Positions 24,381-33,378 of a DNA stretch of 64,000 nt are shown here, piece by piece. The notes under the pieces were generated by a model. It was not told the DNA's origin, did no database searches, and saw nothing but the letters and a program-made list of their open reading frames with translations. The position numbers were made by a program, and so were the translations under genes. Every line of letters starts with the position of its first letter. Position 1 is the stretch's first letter. This DNA is from Hyphomicrobiales bacterium (GTDB lineage: Bacteria; Pseudomonadota; Alphaproteobacteria; Rhizobiales; Rhizobiaceae): positions 186,001-250,000 of the forward strand of contig UCKM01000015.1 of assembly GCA_900473175.1 (NCBI GenBank). Direction: 5' to 3'.

Positions 24381-25664
24381 TCAGGCCATGGGTCTGTGCA
24401 GATATTGTTTGATCGATTCCGGTTTCATTTCGATCGAAAAGCCGGGCAAGGACGGGGGCATATAGGCCGCATTCTGAATATTGCACGGATCGATGAAGTG
24501 CTCATGCAGGTGGTCCACATATTCGATCACCCTGCCGGCTTTGGTACCTGATACGGCAACATAGTCGATCATCGACAGATGCTGCACATATTCGCACAGG
24601 CCGACACCCCCCGCATGCGGCCATACGGGCAGATCGTATTTTGCCGCGATCAGCAGCACAGCAAGGACCTCATTGAGCCCGCCCATCCGGCAGGAATCGA
24701 TCTGCACGACGTCGATTGCGCCCTCAGCGATGAATTGCTTGAACATGATGCGGTTCTGGCACATTTCGCCGGTCGCCACTTTCACGGGGCTGATCGCCTG
24801 CCTGATCTTGCGGTGGCCGGCCACATCGTCCGGACTCGTCGGCTCCTCGATGAAGAACGGCTTGACGAAGGCAAGCTTGTTCACCCAGTCGATCGCTTCG
24901 TTGACTTCCCAGACCTGGTTGGCGTCGATCATCAGGATCCGATCGGGGCCAATGACGTCGCGGGCAATTGTCAGCCGGCGGATGTCGTCCTCAAGGTCGC
25001 GGCCAACCTTCATCTTTATGTGGTTGAAGCCAGCATCGATGGCTTCCTGGCAAAGACGCCGCAGCTTCTCGTCCGAGTAACCGAGCCAGCCGGCCGATGT
25101 CGTATAGCAGGGGTAACCTTCATCCTTCAGCTTGGCGATGCGCTCCTGCTTGCCCGTCTCGGCCCTGCGCAGGATTGCCAGCGCTTCGTCACGCGTCAAC
25201 ACATCTGTCAGGTAACGGAAATCGACTATGTTGACGATCTCCTCCGGCGTCATTTCACCGACCAGCTGCCAAACGGGTTTGCCCGCTTCCTTGGCCAAGA
25301 GATCCCATACCGCATTGACGACCGCGCCCGTTGCCAGATGCATCGCGCCCTTGTCGGGACCGATCCAGCGCAGCTGGCTGTCGCCGGTGATGAAGTGCCA
25401 GAACCGGCCCGGATTTTCTTTCACCCAATCAAGTTCGAGCCCGATGACCAGATGTTTCATCGCCTCGATGGCGAGGCAACAAATCTCGTTGCCGCGACCG
25501 ATCGTGAATGTGAGGCCATGACCCGACAGCCCATCGACGTTCGTGTCGAGCACGACATAGGCGGCCGAATAGTCCGGATCGGGGTTCATCGCATCCGACC
25601 CGTCCAGGCTTAGCGACGTGGGAAAACGAATATCGAAAACGCGAAGATCAGTGATACGGGTCAC
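24381..25664 (-). CDS. L-fuconate dehydratase (enolase superfamily)
   Basis: A 427-residue mandelate-racemase-fold protein. The catalytic pattern of fuconate dehydratases is visible: Lys-x-Lys in HIKMKVGRD near 215, metal ligands Asp in LMIDANQVW near 243, Glu in FIEEPTSPDD near 272, Glu in GEMCQNR near 300, and His in VWPHAGGVG near 350. Length and the N-terminal phrase DGSDAMNPDPDYSAAYVVL are typical of the family. The reaction is L-fuconate to 2-keto-3-deoxy-L-fuconate. It is the last gene of the fucose operon and is followed by a possible terminator. Confidence 0.9.
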   Translation of the reverse strand: MTRITDLRVFDIRFPTSLSLDGSDAMNPDPDYSAAYVVLDTNVDGLSGHGLTFTIGRGNEICCLAIEAMKHLVIGLELDWVKENPGRFWHFITGDSQLRWIGPDKGAMHLATGAVVNAVWDLLAKEAGKPVWQLVGEMTPEEIVNIVDFRYLTDVLTRDEALAILRRAETGKQERIAKLKDEGYPCYTTSAGWLGYSDEKLRRLCQEAIDAGFNHIKMKVGRDLEDDIRRLTIARDVIGPDRILMIDANQVWEVNEAIDWVNKLAFVKPFFIEEPTSPDDVAGHRKIRQAISPVKVATGEMCQNRIMFKQFIAEGAIDVVQIDSCRMGGLNEVLAVLLIAAKYDLPVWPHAGGVGLCEYVQHLSMIDYVAVSGTKAGRVIEYVDHLHEHFIDPCNIQNAAYMPPSLPGFSIEMKPESIKQYLHRPMA

Positions 25665-25704
25665 AATATGCCTCTCAAAATAATTGGGCGCGACGAAACG
25701 CTGC

Positions 25705-26550
25705 TCAAGCGTCCGCGCGCGTTACCTGCTTCTGGTTGCCAAGGCCTTCAATACCAAGCTCTACGACATCCCCCGCCTTCAAATAGCGCGGTGGCTTCAT
25801 GCCCATCCCGACGCCGGGCGGCGTGCCGGTCGAGATGATATCGCCGGGGTGCAGGCTCATGAACTGGCTCAGATACGAAACGAGGAAGGCGACGCCGTAG
25901 ACCATCGTGCGGGTCGAACCATTCTGCATGGTCTCGCCATTGACAGTCAGCCACATGCCTAGATTTTGCGGATCGGCAATCTCGTCCTTCGTCACCAGCC
26001 AGGGACCGGTCGGCCCGAAGGTGTCGCAGCTTTTGCCCTTGGTCCATTGGCCGGCGCGCTCGGTCTGGAACGCACGCTCGCTCACATCGTGAACCGTGCA
26101 ATAACCGGCGACATAGTTCAGCGCCTCGGCTTCGGTCACGTATTTGGCGGTCCGGCCGATGACGACGCCGAGTTCGACTTCCCAGTCGGTTTTCTCCGAA
26201 CCGCGCGGGATGATGAGGTCATCATTCGGGCCGACAATTGCCGAGGTTGCCTTCATGAAGATGACGGGTTCAGGCGGAACCGCCATGCCCGATTCGGCGG
26301 CATGATCGGCATAGTTGAGGCCAATGCAGATGAACTTGCCCGTCCCCGCGACACAGGGGCCTAGGCGCGGATCACCCGCTACGACGGGCAGGCTCTCAAT
26401 ATCAAGCGCGCCGATCTTGGCCAGCGCATCGGGATCAAGGACCGCGCCCGAAAGGTCGCCCACCTTCGCGGACAAATCGCGGATCTGACCCTTCGCATCG
26501 AGGACACCTGGCTTCTCCTGCCCCGGTTCGCCGTAACGTAAAAACTTCAT
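25705..26550 (-). CDS. Fumarylacetoacetate hydrolase-family protein, probable 2,4-diketo-3-deoxy-L-fuconate hydrolase
   Basis: A 281-residue FAH-family enzyme: FICIGLNYADHAAESG near residue 70, metal-binding Glu pair in DWEVELGVVIGR near 125 and DVSERAFQ near 155, and the C-terminal FAH signature ISTGTPPGVGMG near 245. In the non-phosphorylating fucose pathway such a hydrolase cleaves 2,4-diketo-3-deoxy-L-fuconate to pyruvate and lactate. Its place next to fuconate dehydratase and a KDF-type SDR dehydrogenase supports this. A general acylpyruvase role would be the alternative. Confidence 0.82.
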   Translation of the reverse strand: MKFLRYGEPGQEKPGVLDAKGQIRDLSAKVGDLSGAVLDPDALAKIGALDIESLPVVAGDPRLGPCVAGTGKFICIGLNYADHAAESGMAVPPEPVIFMKATSAIVGPNDDLIIPRGSEKTDWEVELGVVIGRTAKYVTEAEALNYVAGYCTVHDVSERAFQTERAGQWTKGKSCDTFGPTGPWLVTKDEIADPQNLGMWLTVNGETMQNGSTRTMVYGVAFLVSYLSQFMSLHPGDIISTGTPPGVGMGMKPPRYLKAGDVVELGIEGLGNQKQVTRADA

Positions 26551-26585
26551 CGTTCCATCCTTCCAAAAATTGCGGGGTGCGCCCC

Positions 26586-27320
26586 TTAGACGGTCCAGCC
26601 GCCATCGATGTTATAGGCCTGGCCCGTCGTGTATGTGGCACCAGCGAGATAGACGGCGAGATCGGCGATCTCCTCGGGCAGTCCGAGGCGGCCCATCGGC
26701 TGACGCGAGATGAACGCCGCCCGAGCTGCCTCATAGTCGCCGCCGGCACGCATACGCTGCTCAAGTGACGGGCTCTCGACGGTACCGGGGCAGATCGCAT
26801 TGCAGCGAATGCCTTGGGTAATGTAGTCGGCAGCGACAGCCTTGGTGAGACCGAGGACTGCCGCCTTTGTCACGCCATAAGCAAAGCGGTTCGGCACACC
26901 CTTCACGCTGCTGGCAACCGAAGACATGTTGACGATCGCGCCATCCTTGCGCTCGATCATTCCCGGCAGGACCGCCTTGATGGTTCGGATCATCGCCCGG
27001 ACATTGAGGTCGATGGCGAAGTCAAGATCGCTGTCTGGCATTTCGAGGATGGAGCCGCCGTGCACGAAGCCGGCGCAATTGAACAGTACATCCACGGCGC
27101 CAATTTCACCGATCACCGCGTTGACTTCATCCGCGTTCAACACGTCGAGCTTACGGGGCTTGATTGCTTCATCCTTGGGCAATGCGTCGAGCAGTTGCTG
27201 ATTGATGTCCGTCGCATGAACGATCGCACCTTCGCGGGCGAAAGCCAGCACGGAGGCGCGGCCAATGCCCTGCCCCGCAGCCGTAATGAGTACGCGCTTG
27301 CCCTCAAGCTTACCTGTCAT
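26586..27320 (-). CDS. SDR-family dehydrogenase, probable 2-keto-3-deoxy-L-fuconate dehydrogenase
   Basis: A 244-residue classical short-chain dehydrogenase: cofactor motif TAAGQGIGRA near residue 12 with an Asp at the end of the second strand (ATDINQQ, NAD preference), NCAG near 80, Ser in MSSVASS near 130 and the catalytic Tyr-x3-Lys in YGVTKAA near 145. The ATG at 27320 has a GGAG site 8 nt upstream; a TTG two codons earlier is less likely. Its sequence is of the BDH2/KDF-dehydrogenase type and it lies between the FAH hydrolase and the MaoC-like gene. Oxidation of 2-keto-3-deoxy-L-fuconate is the best inference. L-fucose dehydrogenase activity is the alternative. Confidence 0.82.
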   Translation of the reverse strand: MTGKLEGKRVLITAAGQGIGRASVLAFAREGAIVHATDINQQLLDALPKDEAIKPRKLDVLNADEVNAVIGEIGAVDVLFNCAGFVHGGSILEMPDSDLDFAIDLNVRAMIRTIKAVLPGMIERKDGAIVNMSSVASSVKGVPNRFAYGVTKAAVLGLTKAVAADYITQGIRCNAICPGTVESPSLEQRMRAGGDYEAARAAFISRQPMGRLGLPEEIADLAVYLAGATYTTGQAYNIDGGWTV

Positions 27321-27353
27321 GTTCAAATCTCCATCTGGTGCACTTGATTTTCG

Positions 27354-27809
27354 TCATGCACCTTTCACCTTGCGTTCGGCAAACAAAATATGGTCGGCGG
27401 CCAGCACCACTTCGTCGCGTTGATTGATGACTTCGCACCGTTCCACAACGCGCCCGCTGTCTGGCCGTTTCGGATCGTCTTCCTTGGCACTGATGGTGAC
27501 GCGCGTGCGGATGGTATCTCCAATGAAGACGGGTCTCACAAACCGCAGGCGGTCGTAACCATAGGAAAACGCGACGGGATTGATCAGGCTAGCGGTCAGC
27601 CCGACACCGATCGAGAAAACCATTGTGCCATGAGCGACGCGCTGGCCGAATGGCGTTGTCTTGGCAAACTCAGCATCCATGTGGTGCGGAAAGAAATCGC
27701 CCGTGTGGCCGGCGTGAACCACGAAATCGGTTTCCGTGATCGTGCGCCCCGTCGTGACACGCATGTGCCCGAGGTCATAGTCTTCGAAATAGATTGCCTG
27801 CTCAGCCAT
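27354..27809 (-). CDS. MaoC-like hot-dog fold dehydratase/hydratase
   Basis: A 151-residue MaoC-family protein with the hydratase motif (Asp in [20 protein letters not shown] and a nearby His, residues 32-50) and the following [20 protein letters not shown] segment near 57. The start at 27809 overlaps the 3' end of the upstream Gfo/Idh gene by 8 bp, so translation is coupled. MaoC enzymes hydrate enoyl-CoA or similar double bonds; no fixed step of known fucose pathways requires one. Its presence inside the fucose operon is unusual. It may handle a side product or a related sugar acid. Confidence 0.85.
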   Translation of the reverse strand: MAEQAIYFEDYDLGHMRVTTGRTITETDFVVHAGHTGDFFPHHMDAEFAKTTPFGQRVAHGTMVFSIGVGLTASLINPVAFSYGYDRLRFVRPVFIGDTIRTRVTISAKEDDPKRPDSGRVVERCEVINQRDEVVLAADHILFAERKVKGA

Positions 27810-28884
27810 GCAAATTCTCCGCCATGTTGGCAAGCGGCGTCGCTGGCGCTGCGCTTGCTTGATAGGCGGCTTCGACGAGCGCCATCGTGTGCCAACCGTC
27901 TTCGACGGAACTCACCAATTCCTTATCCTCGCCGCTGGCAAAACGCTGGAGGTTGGCCATGCGGCCGATGAATGCGTCCGGAAACCAGCCGCCCTTGAGC
28001 GGCACATTCACCCAATCCGAACCGCCCTTCGGACAGATCATCAATTCGTCCGGTTCGCCGCGCGGATAGTCGAGGTTCACGCCAAGCTTCACATAGGCAG
28101 CACCCTTGGTGCCGCACAGTCTGAATTCGCAGGCCTGAAACTTGCGCCCATATTTGTGATCATGGTTGATCGACAGCGAACAACGTGTGGTGTCGCCATA
28201 ATCAAGGATCGCGCTTGTCCGCGTCTGCGCGACGCTGTGACCTGGATGGCCCAGCGTCTTGGCGTACACGCCAAGCGGATTGCCGAGGATTTGCCGGATG
28301 AGATCCAAATAATGGATTGAGTGCATGGCAATCTCGACGCGCGGCAATCCGGCAAGGAATGGCCACAGCGACCAGGGCGTATCGAGCGCCAGCCATGCAT
28401 CGAAGTCGATCACTTCGCCTAGCCAGCCTTTGGCTATCGCATCCTTGAGCGCCAGCATCATCGGCGCAAAGCGCAGCTGAAAATTGACGGCTGCAGTGAT
28501 ATTGCGCTCGCGGCAGACCCTGACGATTGCGCTGGCTTCATCAAGATCGCTGCCCATCGGCTTCTGGATCAGGGCGAACGATCCTTCAGGCAAGGCTCGC
28601 AGGACATCAACGTGCCGCGATGGCGGGGTCGCAAGATCGAAGATCGCATCTTCGACTGCCGCGGCTTCGGTGATCGATGCATAGGCGGCAGCGCCCCACC
28701 CATCGGCAAGCCTGCGGGCTTTGTCCATGTCGGGATCGAACAGTCCGGCAATTGGAAAGCCGCCCTTCCTATAGGCAGGGTAGTGCGCGTCGCCAACAAT
28801 GCTGCCGGCGCCGAAGGTCACGATTGGCCTCGGCCTCGCTGGCAAGGGCCAGCTTTGCTGCAGGGTTACGGGGTCAAAATTCAT
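27802..28884 (-). CDS. Gfo/Idh/MocA-family oxidoreductase, candidate L-fucose dehydrogenase
   Basis: A 360-residue protein with a slightly altered Rossmann motif ([16 protein letters not shown] near residue 23) and the catalytic-lysine motif written QKPMGSD rather than EKP (near 107). His residues in [12 protein letters not shown] near 185 match the C-terminal catalytic region. The cluster has no other obvious first-step sugar dehydrogenase unless the SDR fills that role, so this enzyme may oxidise the sugar at C1 to the lactone, which is the substrate of the lactonase at 35691. Its 3' end overlaps the MaoC-like gene. Confidence 0.8.
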   Translation of the reverse strand: MNFDPVTLQQSWPLPARPRPIVTFGAGSIVGDAHYPAYRKGGFPIAGLFDPDMDKARRLADGWGAAAYASITEAAAVEDAIFDLATPPSRHVDVLRALPEGSFALIQKPMGSDLDEASAIVRVCRERNITAAVNFQLRFAPMMLALKDAIAKGWLGEVIDFDAWLALDTPWSLWPFLAGLPRVEIAMHSIHYLDLIRQILGNPLGVYAKTLGHPGHSVAQTRTSAILDYGDTTRCSLSINHDHKYGRKFQACEFRLCGTKGAAYVKLGVNLDYPRGEPDELMICPKGGSDWVNVPLKGGWFPDAFIGRMANLQRFASGEDKELVSSVEDGWHTMALVEAAYQASAAPATPLANMAENLHG

Positions 28885-28897
28885 TCCAAATTCCTTG

Positions 28898-29227
28898 TCA
28901 GTCGAGATGGAAGACTTCTTCCATCATCGCCCACCATTCGCCGTCACCACGGCTTTCGAGCGGCACCTGGCAGGGCATGCAGACTGCCCACCATTCCTGG
29001 TTCTTGGGGTTCGCCGCCATCTTCGCCATGTCGGCGGCAAAATCGGTGCCGTGATATTCCCAAGTGCCAAACAGGATGTTTTCCGGTTCCCGCAGAAAGA
29101 TCGTGTAGTTGCGGATGTTGCAGCTGGAAATGAGCTCAAGGACTTCCGGCCAGACGGCAGCATGCAGGCGCTTATATTCCGCCACCTTCTCGCCATTCAG
29201 CCCGATCATCATGCCCATGCGTTGCAT
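28898..29227 (-). CDS. L-rhamnose/L-fucose mutarotase family protein (RhaM-like)
   Basis: A 109-residue protein of the RhaM (DUF718) family: EYKRLHAAVWPEV near residue 17 with the active-site His, YTIFLREPENILFGTWEY near 41, and the Trp-rich WWAVCMPCQVP and WWAMMEEVFHLD C-terminus. These enzymes interconvert anomers of 6-deoxy sugars. The ATG at 29227 overlaps the end of the previous gene region by only a few bases, typical of tight packing in this operon. Anomer conversion of L-fucose before C1 oxidation fits the cluster. Confidence 0.88.
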   Translation of the reverse strand: MQRMGMMIGLNGEKVAEYKRLHAAVWPEVLELISSCNIRNYTIFLREPENILFGTWEYHGTDFAADMAKMAANPKNQEWWAVCMPCQVPLESRGDGEWWAMMEEVFHLD

Positions 29228-29231
29228 AGTG

Positions 29232-30344
29232 TCAGCACCTGATCTCGGTCGTGAACTCGTCGACGCTACGCGCCTTGACCGCGTCCCAATCCCAGTCAAT
29301 GCCGATGCCCGGCTCCGATGGTGCGACTGCATAGCCGTTTTCGATACGCATTTGCGTGTGCGTCAAATCATCGAGCTGCGGAATATACTCAACATATTTG
29401 CCGTTCTGCACCGCGCAGGTGAGACTGACATGCAGTTCCATGAGGAAATGCGGGCAGACCGGCATGTCGAACGCTTCGGCCGTATGCGCGACTTTCAACC
29501 AAGGCGTAATGCCGCCGATCCGCCCCACATCCACCTGCACGATCGAGCAGGCGCGCTTTTGCATGTATTCACGGAAATGACGGATCGAATAGAGCGACTC
29601 GCCAACCGCAACCGGCGTCTGCGTTGCAGACGAAAGCCGTACGTGGCCGTCAATATCATCGGCCGGCAAGGGCTCTTCCAGCCAGGCAAGGTCGATATCG
29701 CGCAGCACCTGCGAACGGCGGATTGCCTCGTCCAGCGTGAAGCCCTGATTGGCGTCGGTCATGATCTCAAAGCCTGAGCCAACTGCATCGCGGACCGCAG
29801 AGAGCCGGCTCAAGTCCTCGGATCCGTGCGGGCGGCCGATCTTGACCTTGGCACCCTTGAACCCCTTGGCCTGCGCCTGCAGCGCATCATCCACCAGAGC
29901 CTGCTTCTCGATGTGCAGCCATCCACCCTCGGTCGTATAGAGCGGGCAGCGGTCCTTGGCGCCGCCGGCGAGTTTCCACAGCGGCAGGTTCTGCTTTTTG
30001 GCGCGCAGGTCCCACAGGGCCGTATCGATTGCGGCAAGGGCAATGGCCGTGATTGCGCCGATCGTCGTCGCGTGCGTGGCGAATTCGAGCTCGCGCCAGA
30101 TGCCTTCGATCTGGTCCGCATCCTTGCCGAGCAGCCGGGGGGCCAGATGGTCGGAAAGCAGGCGCATCACCGATGAGCCGCCCGTCCCGATTGTATAGCT
30201 ATAGCCCGTACCAACGGCTCCATCGCTGTCGGTAATGGTGACGATCGGGGTCTCCTGACTGACGAAACTCTGGATGGCATCGGTGCGCAGTACCTTCGGA
30301 GGAAGGTCCACCATGCGCAATTCGACTCGTTCGATTGTTGCCAT
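29232..30344 (-). CDS. Mandelate racemase/muconate lactonizing enzyme-family protein
   Basis: A 370-residue second enolase-superfamily enzyme in the operon. Visible residues: Lys-x-Lys in AKVKIGRPHG near 165, metal ligands Asp in MTDANQGF near 195, Glu in WLEEPLPADD near 221 and Glu in AVGESLYS near 247, and His in VCPHFLMELH near 297. The KxK plus His pair places it in the MR subgroup, whose members are mostly acid-sugar dehydratases or epimerases. Function beyond that is unknown. It may act on a stereoisomer such as L-galactonate or on an alternative sugar taken up by the same importer. Confidence 0.85.
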   Translation of the reverse strand: MATIERVELRMVDLPPKVLRTDAIQSFVSQETPIVTITDSDGAVGTGYSYTIGTGGSSVMRLLSDHLAPRLLGKDADQIEGIWRELEFATHATTIGAITAIALAAIDTALWDLRAKKQNLPLWKLAGGAKDRCPLYTTEGGWLHIEKQALVDDALQAQAKGFKGAKVKIGRPHGSEDLSRLSAVRDAVGSGFEIMTDANQGFTLDEAIRRSQVLRDIDLAWLEEPLPADDIDGHVRLSSATQTPVAVGESLYSIRHFREYMQKRACSIVQVDVGRIGGITPWLKVAHTAEAFDMPVCPHFLMELHVSLTCAVQNGKYVEYIPQLDDLTHTQMRIENGYAVAPSEPGIGIDWDWDAVKARSVDEFTTEIRC

Positions 30345-30348
30345 CGTG

Positions 30349-31446
30349 TCAGCTCCGCAGGGTTTTGCCGGTTTCCGGCGAGAACAGATGCGCTTGGGAA
30401 AGGTCGAAACTGAACTTTACCACTTCGCCGCTGCCCATGGGGCGCGGATTGAGCATGCGCGAAACCCATTCGCGCTGTGCCATGGTTACGAAAAGCAGGG
30501 TTTCATTGCCGAGCGGTTCGGTGATCGACACCGGCAATTCCAGTTCGTGCACGTCCGTGGCTTCACCGGAGTTCAGCCCATGCCCGGTCGGATAGATGTC
30601 GTCGGGGCGCAGGCCGAAAATCACTTTGTCGCCGGCGGCGACCTTGTTGCGGAACTCGGCAGGCAGCGGCAGGCTTTGGCCGCCGGCGAAGACCAGCTTG
30701 CCATCGGCAACGCTGGCTTCATTGAGGTTCATCGGCGGCGAGCCGATAAACCCGGCGACGAAGCGTGTGGCCGGGCGCTTGAACACTTCCTCGGGCGTGC
30801 CCACCTGCTCGATGTACCCGTCCCGCATGATGACAATCCGGTCCGAAAGCGTCATCGCTTCCACCTGATCGTGCGTCACGTAGATCATCGTCGCCTGCAC
30901 CTTGTTGTGCAGGCGCTTGATCTCGGTTCGAACCTGCGTACGCAGCTTTGCGTCAAGGTTGGAGAGTGGTTCGTCGAACAGGAACACTTCCGGCTTGCGT
31001 ACGATCGCACGGCCCATCGCCACGCGCTGGCGCTGGCCGCCGGAAAGTTGTGACGGACGGCGGTCCATCAGTTTGTCGAGATCGAGAATCGCAGCCGCTT
31101 CATTGACCCGCGTGTCGATCTCGCTCTGGGCCACTTTACCAATCTTCAGCGAGAAGCCCATGTTCTCGCGCACAGTCATATGCGGATAGAGCGCATATGA
31201 CTGGAACACCATGGAAATATTGCGGGCGCGGGGCGGCAGGTCATTGACCGGCTTGCCGCCGATCTCGATCACGCCGCCGCTGATGTCCTCAAGCCCGGCA
31301 ATCATGCGCAGAGTCGTCGACTTGCCGCAGCCGGATGGGCCGACCAGTGCGATGAACTCGCGGTCCTTTACCTCAAGATCGATGCCGTGCACCACATCGA
31401 CATTGCCGTAGCGCTTGACCAGCTTTTTCAGTGTTACGGGAGCCAT
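30349..31446 (-). CDS. Carbohydrate ABC transporter ATP-binding protein (UgpC/MsmK type)
   Basis: A 365-residue CUT1 ATPase: Walker A VGPSGCGKST near residue 36, Q-loop FQSYALYPHM near 80, signature QLSGGQRQRVAMG near 134, Walker B VFLFDEPLSNLDAKLR near 154 and a His switch THDQVEA near 188. A C-terminal TOBE domain follows (IFGLRPDDIYP near 278). It lies 6 bp downstream of the MalG-type permease and would drive uptake of the operon's sugar, probably L-fucose. Confidence 0.92.
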   Translation of the reverse strand: MAPVTLKKLVKRYGNVDVVHGIDLEVKDREFIALVGPSGCGKSTTLRMIAGLEDISGGVIEIGGKPVNDLPPRARNISMVFQSYALYPHMTVRENMGFSLKIGKVAQSEIDTRVNEAAAILDLDKLMDRRPSQLSGGQRQRVAMGRAIVRKPEVFLFDEPLSNLDAKLRTQVRTEIKRLHNKVQATMIYVTHDQVEAMTLSDRIVIMRDGYIEQVGTPEEVFKRPATRFVAGFIGSPPMNLNEASVADGKLVFAGGQSLPLPAEFRNKVAAGDKVIFGLRPDDIYPTGHGLNSGEATDVHELELPVSITEPLGNETLLFVTMAQREWVSRMLNPRPMGSGEVVKFSFDLSQAHLFSPETGKTLRS

Positions 31447-31452
31447 CGCGAA

Positions 31453-32319
31453 CTAACCTTTCACCGCGCCGAAGGTCAATCCGGACACGAGATGCTTCTG
31501 AATGATGAACGTAAGGGTGAGCGCCGGAATGATCATGACCACGGCGAGAGCGCACATGCCGCGCCAGTCGATGGTGAACTCCGACGTATAATCGAGGAGG
31601 CCGACCGGCAGCGTCTTCGAATTCACCGAGCGGGTGATCTGCGACGCCAGCGCGTACTCATTCCACGAGGTGAGGAAGGCGAATATGCCGGCGGACGCGA
31701 TGCCGGGACCAGCGAGCGGAAACTCCACCTGCCAGAACGCCTGCCACGGCGTGCAGCCGTCAATCTGCGCGGCTTCCGCGAGATCCTTGGGTACCTGGCG
31801 GAAGAAACCGTCAATCAGCCAGATGGTGAAGGGTACGTTCAGCGCCACATAGATGAGGATCATCGCAAAGTGGGTGTCGATGATACCGACCCGGGCGAAG
31901 ATCATGAAGAGCGGCAGCGACAGCGCAATCCCCGGGACGGCACGGGTCAGCATCAGACCGAGGAATATGCCCGACTTGCCCTTGAATCTGTATCGCGCAA
32001 AGGCATAGCCGCCCGCTGTCCCGATGATCAGTGCGATCACGGTCGAGGTGATCGAGATGATCAGCGAGTTGCGGAAATAATCCCAGACCGGGATACCACC
32101 CTGCCCGGCGCCGCCAAACATGGCACGATACGCGTCGAGCGAGATATCCTGTGGTATCCAGACCGGGGGCTTGGCCATGATCTCGACTGTCGGGCGCAGT
32201 GAGCTCAGGACAATCCACAGGCCCGGCAGACAGATGATCATCATTGCGATGAAGAGGCCGGCGAGGTGCAGCAGCTTCAAACCGTGGCGCTTGTAGCGGT
32301 GGGAGGTGTTCAGGTCCAT
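31453..32319 (-). CDS. Carbohydrate ABC transporter permease (MalG type)
   Basis: A 288-residue CUT1 inner-membrane permease with about six transmembrane segments. The EAA loop is clear: DLAEAAQIDGCTPWQAFWQV near residue 190. The ATG at 32319 is one base past the stop of the MalF-type gene, so the two permeases are translationally coupled. Substrate as for the operon. Confidence 0.92.
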   Translation of the reverse strand: MDLNTSHRYKRHGLKLLHLAGLFIAMMIICLPGLWIVLSSLRPTVEIMAKPPVWIPQDISLDAYRAMFGGAGQGGIPVWDYFRNSLIISITSTVIALIIGTAGGYAFARYRFKGKSGIFLGLMLTRAVPGIALSLPLFMIFARVGIIDTHFAMILIYVALNVPFTIWLIDGFFRQVPKDLAEAAQIDGCTPWQAFWQVEFPLAGPGIASAGIFAFLTSWNEYALASQITRSVNSKTLPVGLLDYTSEFTIDWRGMCALAVVMIIPALTLTFIIQKHLVSGLTFGAVKG

Positions 32320-32320
32320 C

Positions 32321-33217
32321 TTACCACTCCGCTCCGATCTGCTGGCGCGCGGCCGCAAGTTTTCTGAAGAAATACACGGTGAAAACGATCGACAGCAGGA
32401 TCGAGATATAGGCCATCGCATTGGCGAGCCCCATGCGCGCGTCGCTATAGGCGGTGCGCCCGACAAGGGTCCACAGCAGTTCCGTACGCTTGGCAGGCCC
32501 GCCATCGGTCATGATCTTGACGATGTCATAGGCGCGCGCCACGTCCAGCGAACGGATTGTCATGGCGATAAAGGCGAACGGCATCAGATAGGGCCATGTC
32601 ACATAGCGGAAGGTTTGCCACGGCGTGCAGCCATCGACCCGCGCGGCTTCCACCGGCTCCTGCGGCATGGCAAGCAGGCCCGCAAGGATGAGGATGGCGA
32701 ACACCGCTGTGGACGACCAAACCTCGGCAATTATGATCGAGAACAGCGCAAGATTGCCGTCGATCAACCAGGGTATGGCATTGGTGGCGAGCCCCAGCGA
32801 CTGCAAGGCGTTGTTGACGAAGCCGATATTGTCGTTGAACAGGAACTTGAACTGGAAGCCGACGAGAACCGGCGAGAACATCATCGGAAACATCATCAGC
32901 GTGCGCAGGATACGCTGGCCGTGTGTCGCCTTGTTGACCAGCATGGCAAGCCCCAGCCCGAGGAACATTTCGGCATTGAGGGCGATGGTGAGCAGCAGCA
33001 CCGTCCGCCCGAAAGCTGCCCAGAATTCGATATTGGTCAGCACGCTGACATAGTTGCGGAAGCCGATGAATATCCAGATCGACTCCGGCTTGGTCAGGCG
33101 GAAGGGTGTGAAGCTTGAATAAAGTGAGAAAATCAGTGGCACCACGATCACGGCAGCAAGGACGATGATGGCAGGCAGCAGTAGAAGCGTTGGTGCTGAA
33201 AGTCTGGAGAATTTCAT
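32321..33217 (-). CDS. Carbohydrate ABC transporter permease (MalF type)
   Basis: A 298-residue CUT1 permease with six predicted membrane segments and the EAA loop PQEPVEAARVDGCTPWQTFR near residue 190. I chose the ATG at 33217 because AAGG lies 6 nt before it; an ATG at 33238 also has a nearby AGGTG but would leave almost no spacing. It follows the binding-protein gene after a 160-bp gap with a stem-loop. Confidence 0.9.
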   Translation of the reverse strand: MKFSRLSAPTLLLLPAIIVLAAVIVVPLIFSLYSSFTPFRLTKPESIWIFIGFRNYVSVLTNIEFWAAFGRTVLLLTIALNAEMFLGLGLAMLVNKATHGQRILRTLMMFPMMFSPVLVGFQFKFLFNDNIGFVNNALQSLGLATNAIPWLIDGNLALFSIIIAEVWSSTAVFAILILAGLLAMPQEPVEAARVDGCTPWQTFRYVTWPYLMPFAFIAMTIRSLDVARAYDIVKIMTDGGPAKRTELLWTLVGRTAYSDARMGLANAMAYISILLSIVFTVYFFRKLAAARQQIGAEW

Positions 33218-33336
33218 CTGTAGCCTTGTTGCTGACATCACCTGGTGAGCGAGCCAGCGCAATATTCACTGACTTCAAACAATTACCGCTCCGGCACAGT
33301 GCAGTTTCACCTGCGCCAGATCGGTCCTACGGGTCG

Positions 33337-33371
33337 TCCGGGACACAGTCGCAGGGCGACCGCATCCCGGA
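33337..33371 (-). terminator. Stem-loop between binding protein and permease genes
   Basis: TCCGGGA and TCCCGGA pair just after the binding-protein stop, in the longest gap of the transporter part of the operon. There is no U tract. It is likely a stabilising or partly terminating hairpin that sets excess binding protein, as also seen at 6177-6205 and 49369-49397. Confidence 0.45.
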
Positions 33372-33378
33372 TGCTGGA

